A stretch of 64,000 nucleotides of DNA from Marsupella aquatica (Eukaryota > Marchantiophyta), in NCBI GenBank assembly GCA_973895155.1, contig OZ316891.1, positions 18,414,001 through 18,478,000 on the forward strand. Direction: 5' to 3'. This document shows, piece after piece, positions 13,500 to 25,300 of this stretch. The notes under the pieces were generated by a model. It did no database searches. It saw nothing but the letters and a program-made list of their open reading frames with translations, and was not told the DNA's origin. The translations under genes and the position numbers were made by a program. Each line of letters opens with the position of its first letter. Positions within the stretch are counted from its first letter, which is position 1.

Positions 13500-15040
13500 G
13501 AGGTCACTGTGCTAGAGGATGACATTTTGGATACCTTGCACGCATCACAAATTCACCAAGACTGCAGCCAGGCTGATGTTAGCTCTTTCCGCAAGGCAAT
13601 TAGTGGTGGACTTCACCACCCAGCGCCCTCACCAATCCCAACACTCACGCCTGAGTGCCCTTGGTGCCCGAATGCCTCCACGGAATACCTCAAGCAAGCA
13701 ACCTAGTGCCCCTTTGCACCGCCAGCGGCCCCGCCCATACGAAGCCGCACTTGCTCTCTAACACGACCGCTACTCAATGGTCCTCCCTATCTGCACAAGC
13801 AACCAAGCACCTCGGTAAGTAACCCTTCAGGATCTAGAACTCGCCAAGTCTAGCATCCTAACTCTTGAGCTCAACAGACGTTGGTAAATAGGTCAACGAT
13901 AGGTCCTCCCGATGCCATAAGCCCAAACTAGAACCCACGTCCACTGTTCGTCCAGAATAGCTTCTTCCTTGGGCGCGGCCCGGTTCCCCCTCGTACCTAT
14001 CCATCACCAATTGACTGCCCTGACCTCAGGACATGCTCATGGCCCAAATAGCGTAGCTTATCCTAAAGCTTGTCCCAAGACGCCGAGACCAGAACGGTCC
14101 CGACTCTAGCAACCGCTCCCGGTTTGCCCCACTGGTGGTCTAGGGGCCAAGCACCCTTGGAACTCAGCCTCCGCACATACTTGGCCTTGCCTCCCCAACG
14201 CAAGCTCCCTTGGGAGACTGAACGCGGCTTGGCTGCTATTCGGCAGGATTTGGCAAGCGGGCGAGCTAACACCCACAAACCACGAGAACCCATGACACCC
14301 CTTGACCCATTTGAGCTCAGGAAGACGTAGCCCTCCTCAAGAGCTTTCCAACGCACCCAAGAAGTCCTCCAACGGACTTCCCGTTGGGGAGATATCGCCA
14401 TTTCTGTTTGACGGTTTTTCTTAGTGTTGCGACCGCCGCGGCTCATGACTTCGGCTCGGCCTTAGCCCCTCATATATGCTTCTAGAGACCTGCCACCCCC
14501 TGACCAGCTTTGGTCCCTAAACATTTGGCCCCCAACCCGGATCCCATTGCGCATAATGGGCGCGCCACCAACTGGCAACGCCCATAACTTTCTTGATAGG
14601 CATCCGCAAGCGGAGTGCCTTAGCCCGTTGTGACCGGGCCGACCCAGTGCTCATGCCTAGGCCCTCAGGTCTGATCGCCGCTCGGGGCCCATAATCGGCC
14701 CAACCCGGATCGGGCCACAACTTGCGCCCCAAGCGTCCGTTGCCAATTGCGTCAACTCCATTGACCTTGGGCCCAAGAGGAGCTCACTCCCAAGCCCTCA
14801 GAAGTCAAAGTCCATTCGAAGGTCCGGACGGCCATCCTTGAGCCCGGCCCATTTCCCCTTGACCCGACCAGCCATAGGCTACTCCAAGTCCTTAGTGTGT
14901 CCCCAGCTTGGCCCCTTGCCTCGCTAGTGCCACGTCTCATTGCCCACAAGTCTCCCATGCTAAGTCCTCCTCGGATGGCCTGGACCATAAGGGAGCTCGA
15001 CGCCGGAGCTAAGTGTTAAGGTAGTCGAGTTCCGTGACTC
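13500..15040. other. GC-rich block without an assignable gene
   Basis: Base composition shifts sharply to C-rich on the plus strand, with overlapping open frames on both strands (for example 14,063-14,446 - and 14,070-14,330 +). High GC reduces stop codons, so these frames are weak evidence. The block may be DNA captured by the surrounding inverted-repeat element or an old LTR fragment. Confidence 0.4.
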
Positions 15041-15334
15041 AATTGATATAAGCATGAGTAATGTGGATGAAAATTAGGGTACAGTTAGCAATATCTGACG
15101 AATAGTTTAGGGTGTCTAGCCCTATTTTGTCACCAATGTGTTTGTGATAATAAATATGACATGTTGTTTCATTTCTTGCTCTCTTTGAAGACTGTACAAC
15201 ATGATCTGTTTCAGGGATCTGTTCCAAAAATGGTCAGAGTAGACAAGAATGCCGAAACCATGATTGGACGGTATACATGCCACACAATGTATTCATTACT
15301 CACACTTCAAAAATGGTATTCATGACTCCGCAAC

Positions 15335-16145
15335 CTACAAATGGACAAACCATTTTTACCTTGGATATATAGTGGACATTGTATTCAAAGTTTGCACTTA
15401 AACAAAGTCAAGACTCCCCTACCTTACATACAGGCAACAAGGCTTGCTATAATGGACAAAAGCAAAACCTGTTCAACATAGAAATCGATATATGTGTGTT
15501 TTGCATACAATATGCATGTTGTATTCACATTTCCCCCGTCCTTACAACGAAGACACCCCCTTGCCGAAGCCTTCCCAAATGGACAAAATTTATCGTATTC
15601 CAACACAAAAATATAATTTGTCATGTATACACTTTGCACGTTGTATTCAAATTTCACACTTAGAAAAAAAATTTGTCCCTCTAACTTTACGAACTTGACG
15701 CCCCCACCAAAACCTGCCCAAATGGACAAAACCTATTGTATTTCAACATAGAAATATGATTTGTCATGTATACACTTTGCACGTTGTATTTAGATTTCAC
15801 ACTTAGAAAAAAACTTTGTCCCTCCGACTTTACGAAGATGCCCCCCCCCCCGCCGAAGCTTGCCCAAATAGACAAAAACTATAATTGTATATTACACACA
15901 TATATGATTTGTCATGTATACACTTTGCACGTTGTATTTGGATTTCACATAGACTTAGAAAAAAACTTTGTCCCTCCAACTTTACGAAGACGCCCCCCGC
16001 CAAAGCCTGCCCAAATAATCAAAACCTTTTGTATTACAACACAGAGAAATGATTTGTCATGTATATACTTTGCACGTTGTATTCAGATTTCACACTTAGA
16101 AAAAATAAAATTCCCTCCGACTTTACAAAAATGCCCCCCGCCAAA
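15335..16145. repeat. Tandem array, about 135-150 bp unit, ~6 copies
   Basis: Repeating landmarks are TGTCATGTATACACTTTGCA, CGTTGTATTCAGATTTCACA, CTTAGAAAAAAACTTTGTCC and a C-run followed by GCC(A/G)AAGC(C/T)TGCCCAAAT. The last four units are clear; the first two are diverged. The array sits just inside the right arm of the inverted-repeat element. Confidence 0.85.
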
Positions 16146-16320
16146 GTGACGGTTCATGTTTGTATGCATTGTGGTCAATGTATACATGCGGGATACATTG
16201 ATTCACTAAGAACTGCGATCGTAGTCGACCACATTCGGCGACGCGGTCAAACACTGAAGAACAGTAGAACATGTTGCGTTTTATAGTGACAATCTCGCGT
16301 TATAAGAACTGCACAATGTG

Positions 16321-16446
16321 TTAGAAGAACATCTCACACAAAATGGCACCTTTGGTGGGCCCAGAGGTCCATTGGGAGGGCGTGTGCAACTTTTGGTCCA
16401 TTAAGAGAAAAAGTTGCATTTGGAGGTCCACTAAGTATATCTCTCC
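16321..16446 (-). repeat. Right arm of inverted repeat
   Basis: Reverse complement of the left arm. On the plus strand it reads GGCGTGTGCAACTTTTGGTC, followed by CATTAAGAGAAAAAGTTGC. Confidence 0.85.
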
Positions 16447-16505
16447 CTTTGGGACCCTCACTCCAGGTTTAACCTTTTTGCCCTTTGGCAGTGTGATATA
16501 TATCC

Positions 16506-16508
16506 ATC
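16506..16508. repeat. Target-site duplication, left (ATC)
   Basis: ATC immediately precedes the CACTAC terminus, identical to the three bases right after the other terminus. Confidence 0.85.
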
Positions 16509-16538
16509 CACTACAACACTATGGCCCTCTATTGCGAA
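16509..16538 (+). repeat. CACTA-1 left terminal inverted repeat
   Basis: Begins CACTACAACACTATGGCCC and ends TTGCGAA. It matches the right terminus over about 30 positions with several mismatches. Confidence 0.92.
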
Positions 16539-17010
16539 CCGGAATCCATCGCAAACAACAAAGGGACACAAAAAATAAAATTGTCACTTGCGAACCAACC
16601 CGCATCGCACTTTCCCATGCCAAGTCCTTTGCAAACGGACCTTCGCAACTCCATCGCAACTTTCAAAGCTAGTGCTTTTGCAAAACAAACGCAACATTGC
16701 GATTCCCAAATCTTCCCAAAAAATGCCATTTCGCCACCATCGCCCACGTTGCGACGCAAATACGCTCGGAGTTTTTTCAAAGCAACATTGCTCGCACGTT
16801 TGTGAGCAAGTTTGTCTCGCAAAGTTGCGATATTGTATGGCTTTTAAATTTGCGATTAGTATTGAATCACTTCATTGTGAATCTGGGACAATCTCAAGAT
16901 TTGCGATTGTTAAAATATCGCAATATTTGCAACATGTCTGTGGACGCTTGTTTTGTGATGAAAATATTCTCTGAAGTTGTGAAGGGATGAGTGTCGCAAT
17001 TGGTTCGCAA
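16539..17010. repeat. CACTA-1 left subterminal repeats
   Basis: Dense TTGCGA/TCGCAA and GCAAA words in both orientations. In En/Spm elements such short subterminal motifs are where TnpA-type protein binds. Related words recur in an intron of the leftward gene (18,000-18,170) and between the divergent genes (19,440-19,570). Confidence 0.8.
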
Positions 17011-17258
17011 AAATGGGAAATCTTTGAAATTGGTTTGTAATTCCAGTTTAGGGTTCAGGCTTAGGGTATGAATGGAATAGGCCTTGTATGGAAGGCAAAA
17101 TGGAAGGCAAAATCCGGAATAGATATGAAATTAATCAAAATGTGCAAAATTTACAAAATGTAAAGGTGCTAACCCTTACCAAAGGGGCATGTCAAATGCA
17201 TGGAACATATAAACCCTAACTACGGGTCTAAACCACTAAAACCTGCCACCTAAATCCT

Positions 17259-19346
17259 CTAGAAAGGGGACTTCCTTCCCTTGCTTGCCTTCTTCCCCTT
17301 GGCCTTGTCCTTCTCTTTCTCCTTGCCCTTGCCCTTGCGGGTTTGCGCAGGGGGCGGTGGGACCTCCTCCTCCTCTTCCTGGTCATCCTCCTGGTCCGCT
17401 TCCTCATCCCCCTCCTCATCTCCATCCTCCTCCTCCTGGGCTGCTGCACTACCGGAACCACTACCACGGGCTGATGCAAAAGATTGGTCTCCAGTGCTAG
17501 TGGGCCCGGCACGACTACCAGGAGCAGTGCTCAAATCCTCCTCGTCGCTACTAGCAGTGTCACCCTCCTTGTCAGAGGTACTATCCCCCTCTGGTGCCTG
17601 CTTCCACACAAACCAAAGGGTACCAATTAGTGGCTTGCCTTTAACCTTAAAAATGTCTTCACAATAATCTGTATCATGAATGCCAAGGGTCCAAAAATGT
17701 GAAAAGGCTCACCAACAACTCGTCAACTTGCCAAAATAGAGTCTCCTTTCCATGCTTCTGCCCCACCTCCATTTCTGTTGGGGTGATCTTCCTCCTGTAC
17801 TTCTTGTACTATGCATCATCAACACCCGCAAAAAACACCCGCAAAAAGAAGAGGAACAGCAAGGCATTAGGCCACATTAAACCTCAAATCATGTAGGTAG
17901 GAAATGTTGGGGTGGGTTTAGGAGGGTTATGGTGGGGGCCAAGGTGTTGGGGCCTTAAGGGCCAAAACTTAACATTAAAAAAAAGACCGTTTTTGAATTT
18001 GCAAAGCCCATACCTTCGCAAAAAGCAGCATGATTAGGTTTGCAAAGCTGGTTGCGATGCGCGTTGCTTCACAAGTGCTTCGCAAAATCTCCCCAAAAAA
18101 TATTAATAATAGTGTTTGCAAACATGTTGCAAAGCAACACGCATCGCAAACGCTTCGCAAACTCTGTTACGACTCTGTTATGTCCAACCCGAGTGTGCAC
18201 GACCTAAAACGACTTGTAAGGTTCAACAGTAACTACTTACTAGCAAAAAGGAAACAATCGGGAGCCATTGCAAATGTCTTGAAACAAGAATTGGAGAAGG
18301 AAGGAGTGAAGGGAGGAGAGGGAGGCACTCACGAATGCTGCCTTGAGGCCGAGGAGGCCACCTTGACCAAGCCTGTGGGTTATGTTGGGCTTCTCCTGGA
18401 TGCGCTCAGCTGCCTTGAGGAATTTCTTGGGCGGATCGCCGACATTTGCCACAACCTGCTGGAGTTGGGCCACCTTTTGCTCCATAGTTTTCAGGTCACG
18501 GTCAGACTTCCCGGCCTCTCTCGCCTTCTGGGCCTTTGCTAGCTTCTCAATGAATTCCTTGAGGAGCCTGGTTGCTTTGAGCTTCACCTCAGTCTGGTAG
18601 AAGGCGTTCCAGACATCCTCAGAGAATTGCAGCGGCCGCTGTAGATTTATGTACTCCTCCAGGTCTCTCAGGTGAGCTATGATCTTCTTCCTATCGTGGT
18701 ATCTTGCTTGGGACATAGAATTGCCAATTTTGTCTGCAAGCCATTGTGAGTCAATCTCTCCTCCATTTCAAAATGCATCCTTCACTTGATTCATGACTCG
18801 CCTCTGCTCTGCCTTCGAAACACTGCCCCACTCAACCCCTCGAGCAAAATTGGTTGACACAATGTGCCTGATTGTGCTCTTTGCCCCGAGATAAGCCAGC
18901 TCTGTTGGAATTCCTTCTTCTTCTAGAGTAATCAGGGGCAGCTTCTTCCTGGCCTCCTCTGTCTTTCTCTGCTCTTCCCCTTGCTTCCTGATCAGGTCTC
19001 GCTCTTCCTTCCTTCTCTTCTTTTCCAGGGCATGAGGGGAGAGGACACCGGCCTTCGCCCTCTCATCTCTCTTCCTCTTCTTCTCAATAGACTTCTGCTC
19101 CGCTGCCTTCTTCTCCTCCTCATCCCTTGCTGCGTGCCCTGCAATCATACCAAATTGCAATGCCTGGCCTAAAATTGCACTCAATGATCCCAGCCCTGCT
19201 AGTGTGGTCAAATCCAGTTTGCTCAATTGTGCCACGGAAAAGTGCTTGTCCACCATCTTCTGCAGTTGGTCCTCCCCCCCTCTGTTACCCCCATTGCTAC
19301 CAGAAGCTCCATCACCTCCAGCACTACCTCCTTCGCTCGCAATCAC
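17259..19346 (-). pseudogene. TnpA / Ptta-En-Spm-like second ORF of CACTA-1
   Basis: A long first exon (about 19,346 to 18,335, donor GTGAGT) encodes a Gly/Ser-rich start, a strongly charged coiled-coil-like Lys/Glu segment, then a region ending in GVEWGSVSKAEQRRVMNQVK. That layout resembles the plant Ptta/En/Spm family, in which a short WxxVPEEVKxxVW-like motif precedes a basic segment. A later exon (about 17,707-17,812) carries VGQKHGKETLFWQVDELL, again as in that family. The last exon (17,259-17,600) is acidic Glu/Asp runs followed by a Lys-rich tail. One in-frame TGA interrupts exon 1 at 18,768-18,770, after DAF. The start codon is not settled; no ATG is evident at the 5' end and an acceptor-like GTGCAG lies just upstream. 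Family role: a DNA-binding protein acting on subterminal repeats. Confidence 0.65.
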
Positions 19347-19569
19347 TGTGCCTGCACCCTAACCTTCGCTCTTCCGATGAAAAAATGCACTCTCCCGGCC
19401 GTTCCGCGCTCGGGATTCATAAGGGTCAATGGAGATAGGGTTTGTGAAACTCTACGCATCTCAACTTGCGATGCAGAACCTTTCGCCAAAAGCATCGCAA
19501 ACGCCTCCATTTGCGAAGTTATTTTGTTCACAACGAGGTTTTCGCATGAGATTGCGAAGATGTTCTTCT

Positions 19570-20920
19570 CGCACCCATCACGTGTGAATTTGAATTTTGA
19601 ATTAAGGTGGGGGGTATACTTAAGCGGGTGTATAAGTGATAAGACTAATAAGCTAAGGTATGTAGGAGGGGTTTTAAGGTTGGAGGGATATGAAGGATGG
19701 TGTATCCTATTGTTGTTTGAGATTATGGCCAATTTAGGAGAGATAAATGATTTGGGTTTGTTTGAAGTAAGGGTCTGATGGTAATTTTGGAGGGTGAGAC
19801 CTTGGCTTTGGCATTGGGTACTAACATATGGTAAGAGGGATTTGGCATGTGAAGTTTTGGTCATTTAGGAGGGTAAGAGGGGTTTTGGCATTTGCTCTTT
19901 ACAGGAACATAGGAGGGCTTAAGTGGTGAGGGTTTAGGGTCAGATTATGTTAATTTAGGAGGGTAAGACCCTCGGCTTTGGCATTTATGGTTTATGGTAA
20001 CTTATGAGGGTAAGAGGGGGTTGGTGTTTGGATGTTATGCTAACATAGGAGGAGAACATAATATATAAGATGCAGGGTGACCATTACTTTGGTGGATTTT
20101 GACAAATGCATAGGCATTGTGGGAGCTTGGGCATCTGAAAGGTACAAGGTGTATGTATTGGTGTGGTTTTGTTTTTCATTGGACATATATACTTTGGCAA
20201 ATATATATATATTTTTAGGGGCCCACAGTTTGGGGTAAAAGAAGCATTGCAACTTGAGTTGCATACAGTTTTTCCCTCCTACTCTTCGATATGGTTTTTT
20301 GAACCATAAGACTATTAGGCACTATTGAGCCCAAGCTCCATAGAGGTATTTTCCATACTTCATTTGAGGTTTACAATTTTTAGGGTTTTCCAAGGGTCTA
20401 AAGTGGTTCTCTTCTAGAGTTGTTGAAGGGAGGGAATTGAATGAGTTTTTCTCTGTTTGGGTTTATCCTAACAAATGAGGGAAAAAATCTATGCTTACAT
20501 GATACATTGCAGGCCATCAATTTCCTCAACTTTTGAGTAATGTTAATGCATATGCATTGTGGGAGCCCGGGCATCTGCAAGGTAAAAATATATACTCTGT
20601 AGGGTTTTTAATGTGTGACCTATTTTTTCATGTACATGTATATATTTGGGGACCAACAACTTGGAACAAGTTAGCTAATGATTGTTTTAATGCACGTTAT
20701 ATCTGTAGTTTTTTCTTCCTACTTCCAGATTTGGCTTATTTTCCTTGAGCCACATGACCTATAGGCACTGCTGAGCTGGGGTCCCATACAGGTATTTTCT
20801 ATGTACTTGAAACTTATTTTTGGACCTCATTTTTGGAATGGTTGAGTGGCTTCAATTGTTACCTAGAAGGTTGCTAGTTGGCCTATATTATGCTAATCAT
20901 GTTGTACCCTAAATTTTGCA
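19570..20920. other. Intergenic or leader region between the divergent CACTA-1 genes
   Basis: Holds short degenerate repeats around 19,660-20,050 (TAGGAGGGTAAGA, TTTTGGCATTT) and then a ~440-bp tandem duplication. Because the genes on either side point away from each other, this stretch should hold their promoters and the 5' leader of the rightward transcript. No clear TATA box was assigned. Confidence 0.55.
20095..20830 (+). repeat. ~440-bp direct duplication in the leader of the rightward gene
   Basis: GCATTGTGGGAGCTTGGGCA at about 20,113 recurs as GCATTGTGGGAGCCCGGGCA at about 20,557, each followed by a potential donor (AAGGTA). The following sequences also stay alignable (TTTTTCAT, then CCTCCTAC/TTCCTAC, TTAGGCACT/ATAGGCACT, GGTATTTTC). 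A 5' exon plus part of its intron seems to be duplicated. Confidence 0.7.
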
Positions 20921-20921
20921 G

Positions 20922-22086
20922 TGGATATATCTTCCTCCTCAGAACTTTCCAGCAGTGACTTCTCCTCCTCTGATGAGGATATACCACCTCCTCCTGAACC
21001 TGAAGTTACCGGTCCTCCTCGTGGTCCACCCCGACAACTCTGTCAATGCACCAGATGTGTGGGCCAAATTTCTCAAAAATCTTATGTATGTGCTCAACAT
21101 ATTGAGAGATATGGCCGTCATAGAGGTCTTACTCCGGGGGCTTCTTCATCCCATATGGTGAGTGTGTAACAATACTTTGCTATTTTCTCCTCATATTCTT
21201 ACAAGTGAACCAATGTTTACACCTATGGTTGTTTGTGGGTTTTTGGATGAAATAGGGATCCAACATGCGTAGAGTGGTGACACCACCACCCTATGTCCCA
21301 TCACAAGGGGTTCTAGATGCTATAGGAAATGCACTTTCACAAGCCTTGGGTGTAGGGATGAGCACCATTCATGGGGAAGAAGAGGAACAACCTCAGGTGC
21401 CTAGTGGGACACGAAGACCGCGGTCCAGGCCCGAGTCCAGGAGGAGGCCACGAGCGCCCACTGACCCATCCAGAACACTTGTTGAGGGTAGGTGGGGTAT
21501 ATGTGAGTTCACTGGCAAGTGTGCTTCTATCATCAAGATGTGGGATGCCTCGACTCTTGGCTTGCCATATTTTATAGGTTTTGATGAGGAGGTTGGGGTT
21601 TGGGGTAGACGTTGGGTTGTGAAGGCTTCGACGCTTGGAGAGAGACATGGCTATGGGGTTTTTGCTTGTGAGGACATCATTGTGGACGATGTGAGTGGGT
21701 CAAGTGTTCGTGGTAGAGAGGGTCCTACTTTGTTCCCATACGGTGGACCCATCTACAAGAGAAGACACTTGAACATGATCCTTGCACAACATCCTGAGTG
21801 GAAAACATATGCCTTAGAGATGGATACTTTTGATGGTAGCACTAGAAGGTATAGTGAACAGCGAGTGATAGACGGTGACCCCATACGTAATGGGAATATT
21901 GCTGGCTTCATAAATAGTACTGTGGGGAGTCGGCCCAAGCGTAGGGCCAATTGTGAGTGAGTTTTTATTGATGGTCCAATGTCGGCACCATATGGTGAGA
22001 GATATCATAAGGACCATTGCTTAGTTCTTGCTACTAGGACCATTAGAGCTGTCGATGAGTTATTCACACACTACGAGTGGGATTAG
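20922..22086 (+). pseudogene. Zinc finger + SET-domain protein inside CACTA-1
   Basis: Exon 1 (20,922-21,157) follows a TTTTGCAG acceptor. It encodes a Ser/Asp/Pro-rich start and a Cys cluster CQCTRCVG...CAQHIERYGRHRG. A GTGAGT donor and AG acceptor define a 98-bp intron (21,158-21,255), and the frame continues through exon 2 to TAG at 22,084. Exon 2 has an Arg/Pro-rich linker and then a SET domain: HGYGVFACEDI (SET-N), YGGPIYKR, YALEMDTFDG, GDPIRNGNIAGFINST (cofactor/knot motif, with INST replacing the usual NHSC) and DELFTHYEW (GEEL..DY-like, Tyr kept). SET proteins transfer methyl groups from SAM to lysine, usually on histones. The Cys cluster resembles the N-terminal finger of the Tnp2 at 60.7 kb, so the SET appears joined to transposase-type sequence. 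One in-frame TGA (21,958-21,960) lies inside the domain. No ATG is fixed for exon 1. Confidence 0.75.
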
Positions 22087-22328
22087 GCTGCCATGTCATC
22101 ACCTTTGCCATATTTTGTACTAGAGACTTACCTTTATGTATATGGCCTTGGCCTCATTTTGGAGTAATACATTTAGGCCTCATTTTGGAGCAATACATAA
22201 TTTACTTTGTATTATTTATGTTTATGCAAATGTTTTTACCTTAAGTTACTTAATTTTTTGTCTAAAGTATGTATTACTTTACCTGGTAAATCATACATGA
22301 AGAGGATTTTTGGTTGTATTGTCCATAG

Positions 22329-25300
22329 AATGCGCAACCCTCTCAACAAATATTACCACGAAGGTTGAGGGTAGCATATCGGGAGATGGGTATGCCAGCA
22401 GAAGGAGAACCATCAGATGCTGATTCCTCATCAAGTAATAATCCAAGTGATGCTGATGAGGAAGAGACACCCCAAACTGATGACCAGGTCATGCATGACC
22501 AAGACAGAGCCATGGATGACTTCATGGTTGATTGGTTTGGTGCTGATGTTGGGGATGGTGTCCATGACATTAGTGTTGAAGGAGCTGCCCCCCAAAATGA
22601 CCCACGACCACAACATACTCCTGAGGGACAACAACAATGGAAGGAGGCTGAGGAACATGCCCGGACACCTATCTTTGAGGGTGCTCGGTTGAGTCGGTTG
22701 TCAGCCATATTGGGGTTGTTGAACATTCAGGCTAAACATAAGGCAAGCAATTCTATGTTATCAGACATATTTGAATATTGTCATGACCTGATGTTACCTA
22801 GTGAGAATGTGTTGCCAGGAACCTGGAAGGATGCAAAAAAGATTCTCTCATCCATTGGCATGGATTACCATATCATTCATGCGTGTGTGAATGATTGCAT
22901 GTTATTTCATGGGGACAAAGCCCATGTCATAGTATGCACCGTGTGTCATGAGCCACGGTATGATCCAAACATGCTAACCCAGAAGGTGCCAAGGAAAGTT
23001 GTTCGTTGGTTCCCCATTATTCCTCGCTTGTTGCACATGTATAGATGTTCTAACTTGGCCGAGTTGATGGTATGGCACAAGAAGCATCGTTCAGAGCTTG
23101 GTGTGATGCGATTACCAGTTGACTCTCCTGCTCATAAACATGTAGAGTCAACATGGCCAGATTTTGAGCGTGACCCTCGGCATGTGCGATTGGGGTTGGC
23201 TTCAGATGGGGTTAGCCCTCATTCACTTGGGGGGAAGGGGAGGCCTACATCGGTTTGGCCAGTGGTTCTCATGAATTACAACCTTCCACCATGGTTGTCC
23301 ATGAAAAAGGGCTTTTTGTTGTTATCTTTGATTATCCTAGGGCCAAAGAAGGTGAAGAACATGGACACCTACATGGCATTACTGGTTTAGGAACTCCAAA
23401 AATTATGGGAGGGAGTGTGGGCATATGATGGTCGAAAGATTACAGAGGGTTTATCACGGGTTTTCAAACTGAAAGGGATTTGTATGTGGATCATGCATGA
23501 CTATCCAGGTAAGAACTGTTACACTCTAGTACTTACTTATTTAATTTCCATCATATGAGGATGCATGGTATTATTTTCTTTTCTTTGTCAATCATAACAC
23601 AATCATTTGCTGATGTATTTTTTGGCAGGCTTTGGTTTTGTCAGTGGGTTGCAAACCCAAGGCTACAAAGCTTGCTCCACTTGTGGCCCATGCCTTGGTG
23701 ATATAGCCAAGTACTCATCGCACCTTCACAAGATTATTTATCTTGGGCATACAAAATTTCTCCCAATGGGACATGCAATGAGGTTTGATCCACTTCTATT
23801 TTCCTCCATTGATATGCTGCTTGGTGATGAGCGTGAAGTACCTGAGCCAACAACTTTTGCACACTGGAAAGACTTGGCTGATAGAGTGGCTGACCCTGAG
23901 GATCCCATGCAGTTTGAGGGTAGTGGGTTGACAAGGTGGAGTACGTATTCTAACCACTTTGCCCTATTGGGGAGAATTGAAGATCTGTCATCTATTAGAT
24001 CCCATGCACATTGAGGGGAATGTGGGAAAGGCATTGATAAAAGCTTTCTATGGAGAGAAGGACACTAACTTCAGGGAGGCTTGTGAGGATCTTGAGATGC
24101 ATCCAGATGTGTGGGCGACAACTGATCCAGTTACAGGGATGGAACACCGACCATCAGCTCCATGGGTGCTTCCTGTTGGACAACAAAGGGAGTTTTGAAA
24201 TTGCATAGGAGACATGAGGTTTCCTACCGGTTATGGAGCCAATCTTCGAAAGGCTTTTGGGATGGAGGACAATCATAAGTGGCCACGATATTTGAAGACA
24301 CATGACTACCACCGACTATTGCAACATATATTGCCCGTGGCAATACTAGGTTTGGCAAGTGAAGAAGTGCAAGATGCCCTTTGGTCATTGGGAAAACTAT
24401 TGAGATGGATATGCTCAAAGGAGATTTATAGTGAGGAGATCCCAGGGATGAAGGTATTGGCTGTAGAGGTGGTGTGCAAGTTGGAGAAGGCCCTCCCTCC
24501 TTCCTTTTTTGATTGTCAAGTGCATTTACTTGTTCACCTTGTTCATGAGGTTGCCATTGCGGGTCCTGTGCATTGTCGGTGGATGTATTGGTTGGAACGA
24601 TACATGACAATTTTAAAGGGATATGTACGAAACCGTGCAAGAGTTGAGGGAAGCATGGCTACAGGATATTTGGCAGTAGAAAGTATGTTTTATTGCAGCA
24701 ACATATTAGCCACAATAGATTGTACCTCTCCCCGTACTTGGAACGAGGAGAGGGAGGATGAAGTGGATCGTTTGACAGGGGCCACCAAAACCCGCATGTT
24801 GACACCCATGGAGTTGAAGCAACTGAGTACATTCATGTTGAGTAACAGCACTATCATGGAAGAATGGAGGAACTTCTATGAAGAGGCCAAAAGTAACAGT
24901 CGGAGGCCAAGGATCTTTCCCAAGTGTCATGACTATATGAAGGCAAAGCTAGTTGAGGTGGATGACATGGTGGCCAGGGGAGAGAGTATATTACATTTTC
25001 CAACCATCATAGATGATGTCCGTACCATTATGCATGGTCCCTTGAGAATTGTAACATCAAGGACAGCAATGTGGACACAAGGGAGGCATTTCAGGTGATT
25101 GATCCTACATACCTTACTAACCATCCTCTCTTAATATTTTTGTCAAACGTGATATTAGTTATGTATATTGGAAATATATTTGTGGTGTATTATGTTAAAA
25201 TTGTAATATGTTTGCATCTATTTTTTTGTAACATGTCCATATGGTTTCACTAAATTTAGGATTTCTTCCCTTGATGAGAAGAGGGGTCGTACATTTGATT

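Larger units (their letters stand above)
10935..16470. mobile_element. Probable DNA transposon with long terminal inverted repeats (~5.5 kb)
   Basis: Sequence at 10,950-11,095 returns as reverse complement at 16,321-16,446, with a nearly identical core of about 60 bp (10,954-11,011). Several TGGACC words occur within both arms, and TGTATTCA-like words recur inside both ends. Inverted arms 5.3 kb apart with subterminal short repeats are typical of MULE or CACTA-like elements. I cannot fix the exact ends or a target-site duplication, and no transposase domain is recognised inside, so the superfamily is open. It ends about 40 bp before CACTA-1 begins. Confidence 0.6.

Noticed and set aside
14063-14446. 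127-codon frame in the GC-rich block
   Set aside because: High GC gives open frames on both strands and no recognisable domain is present.
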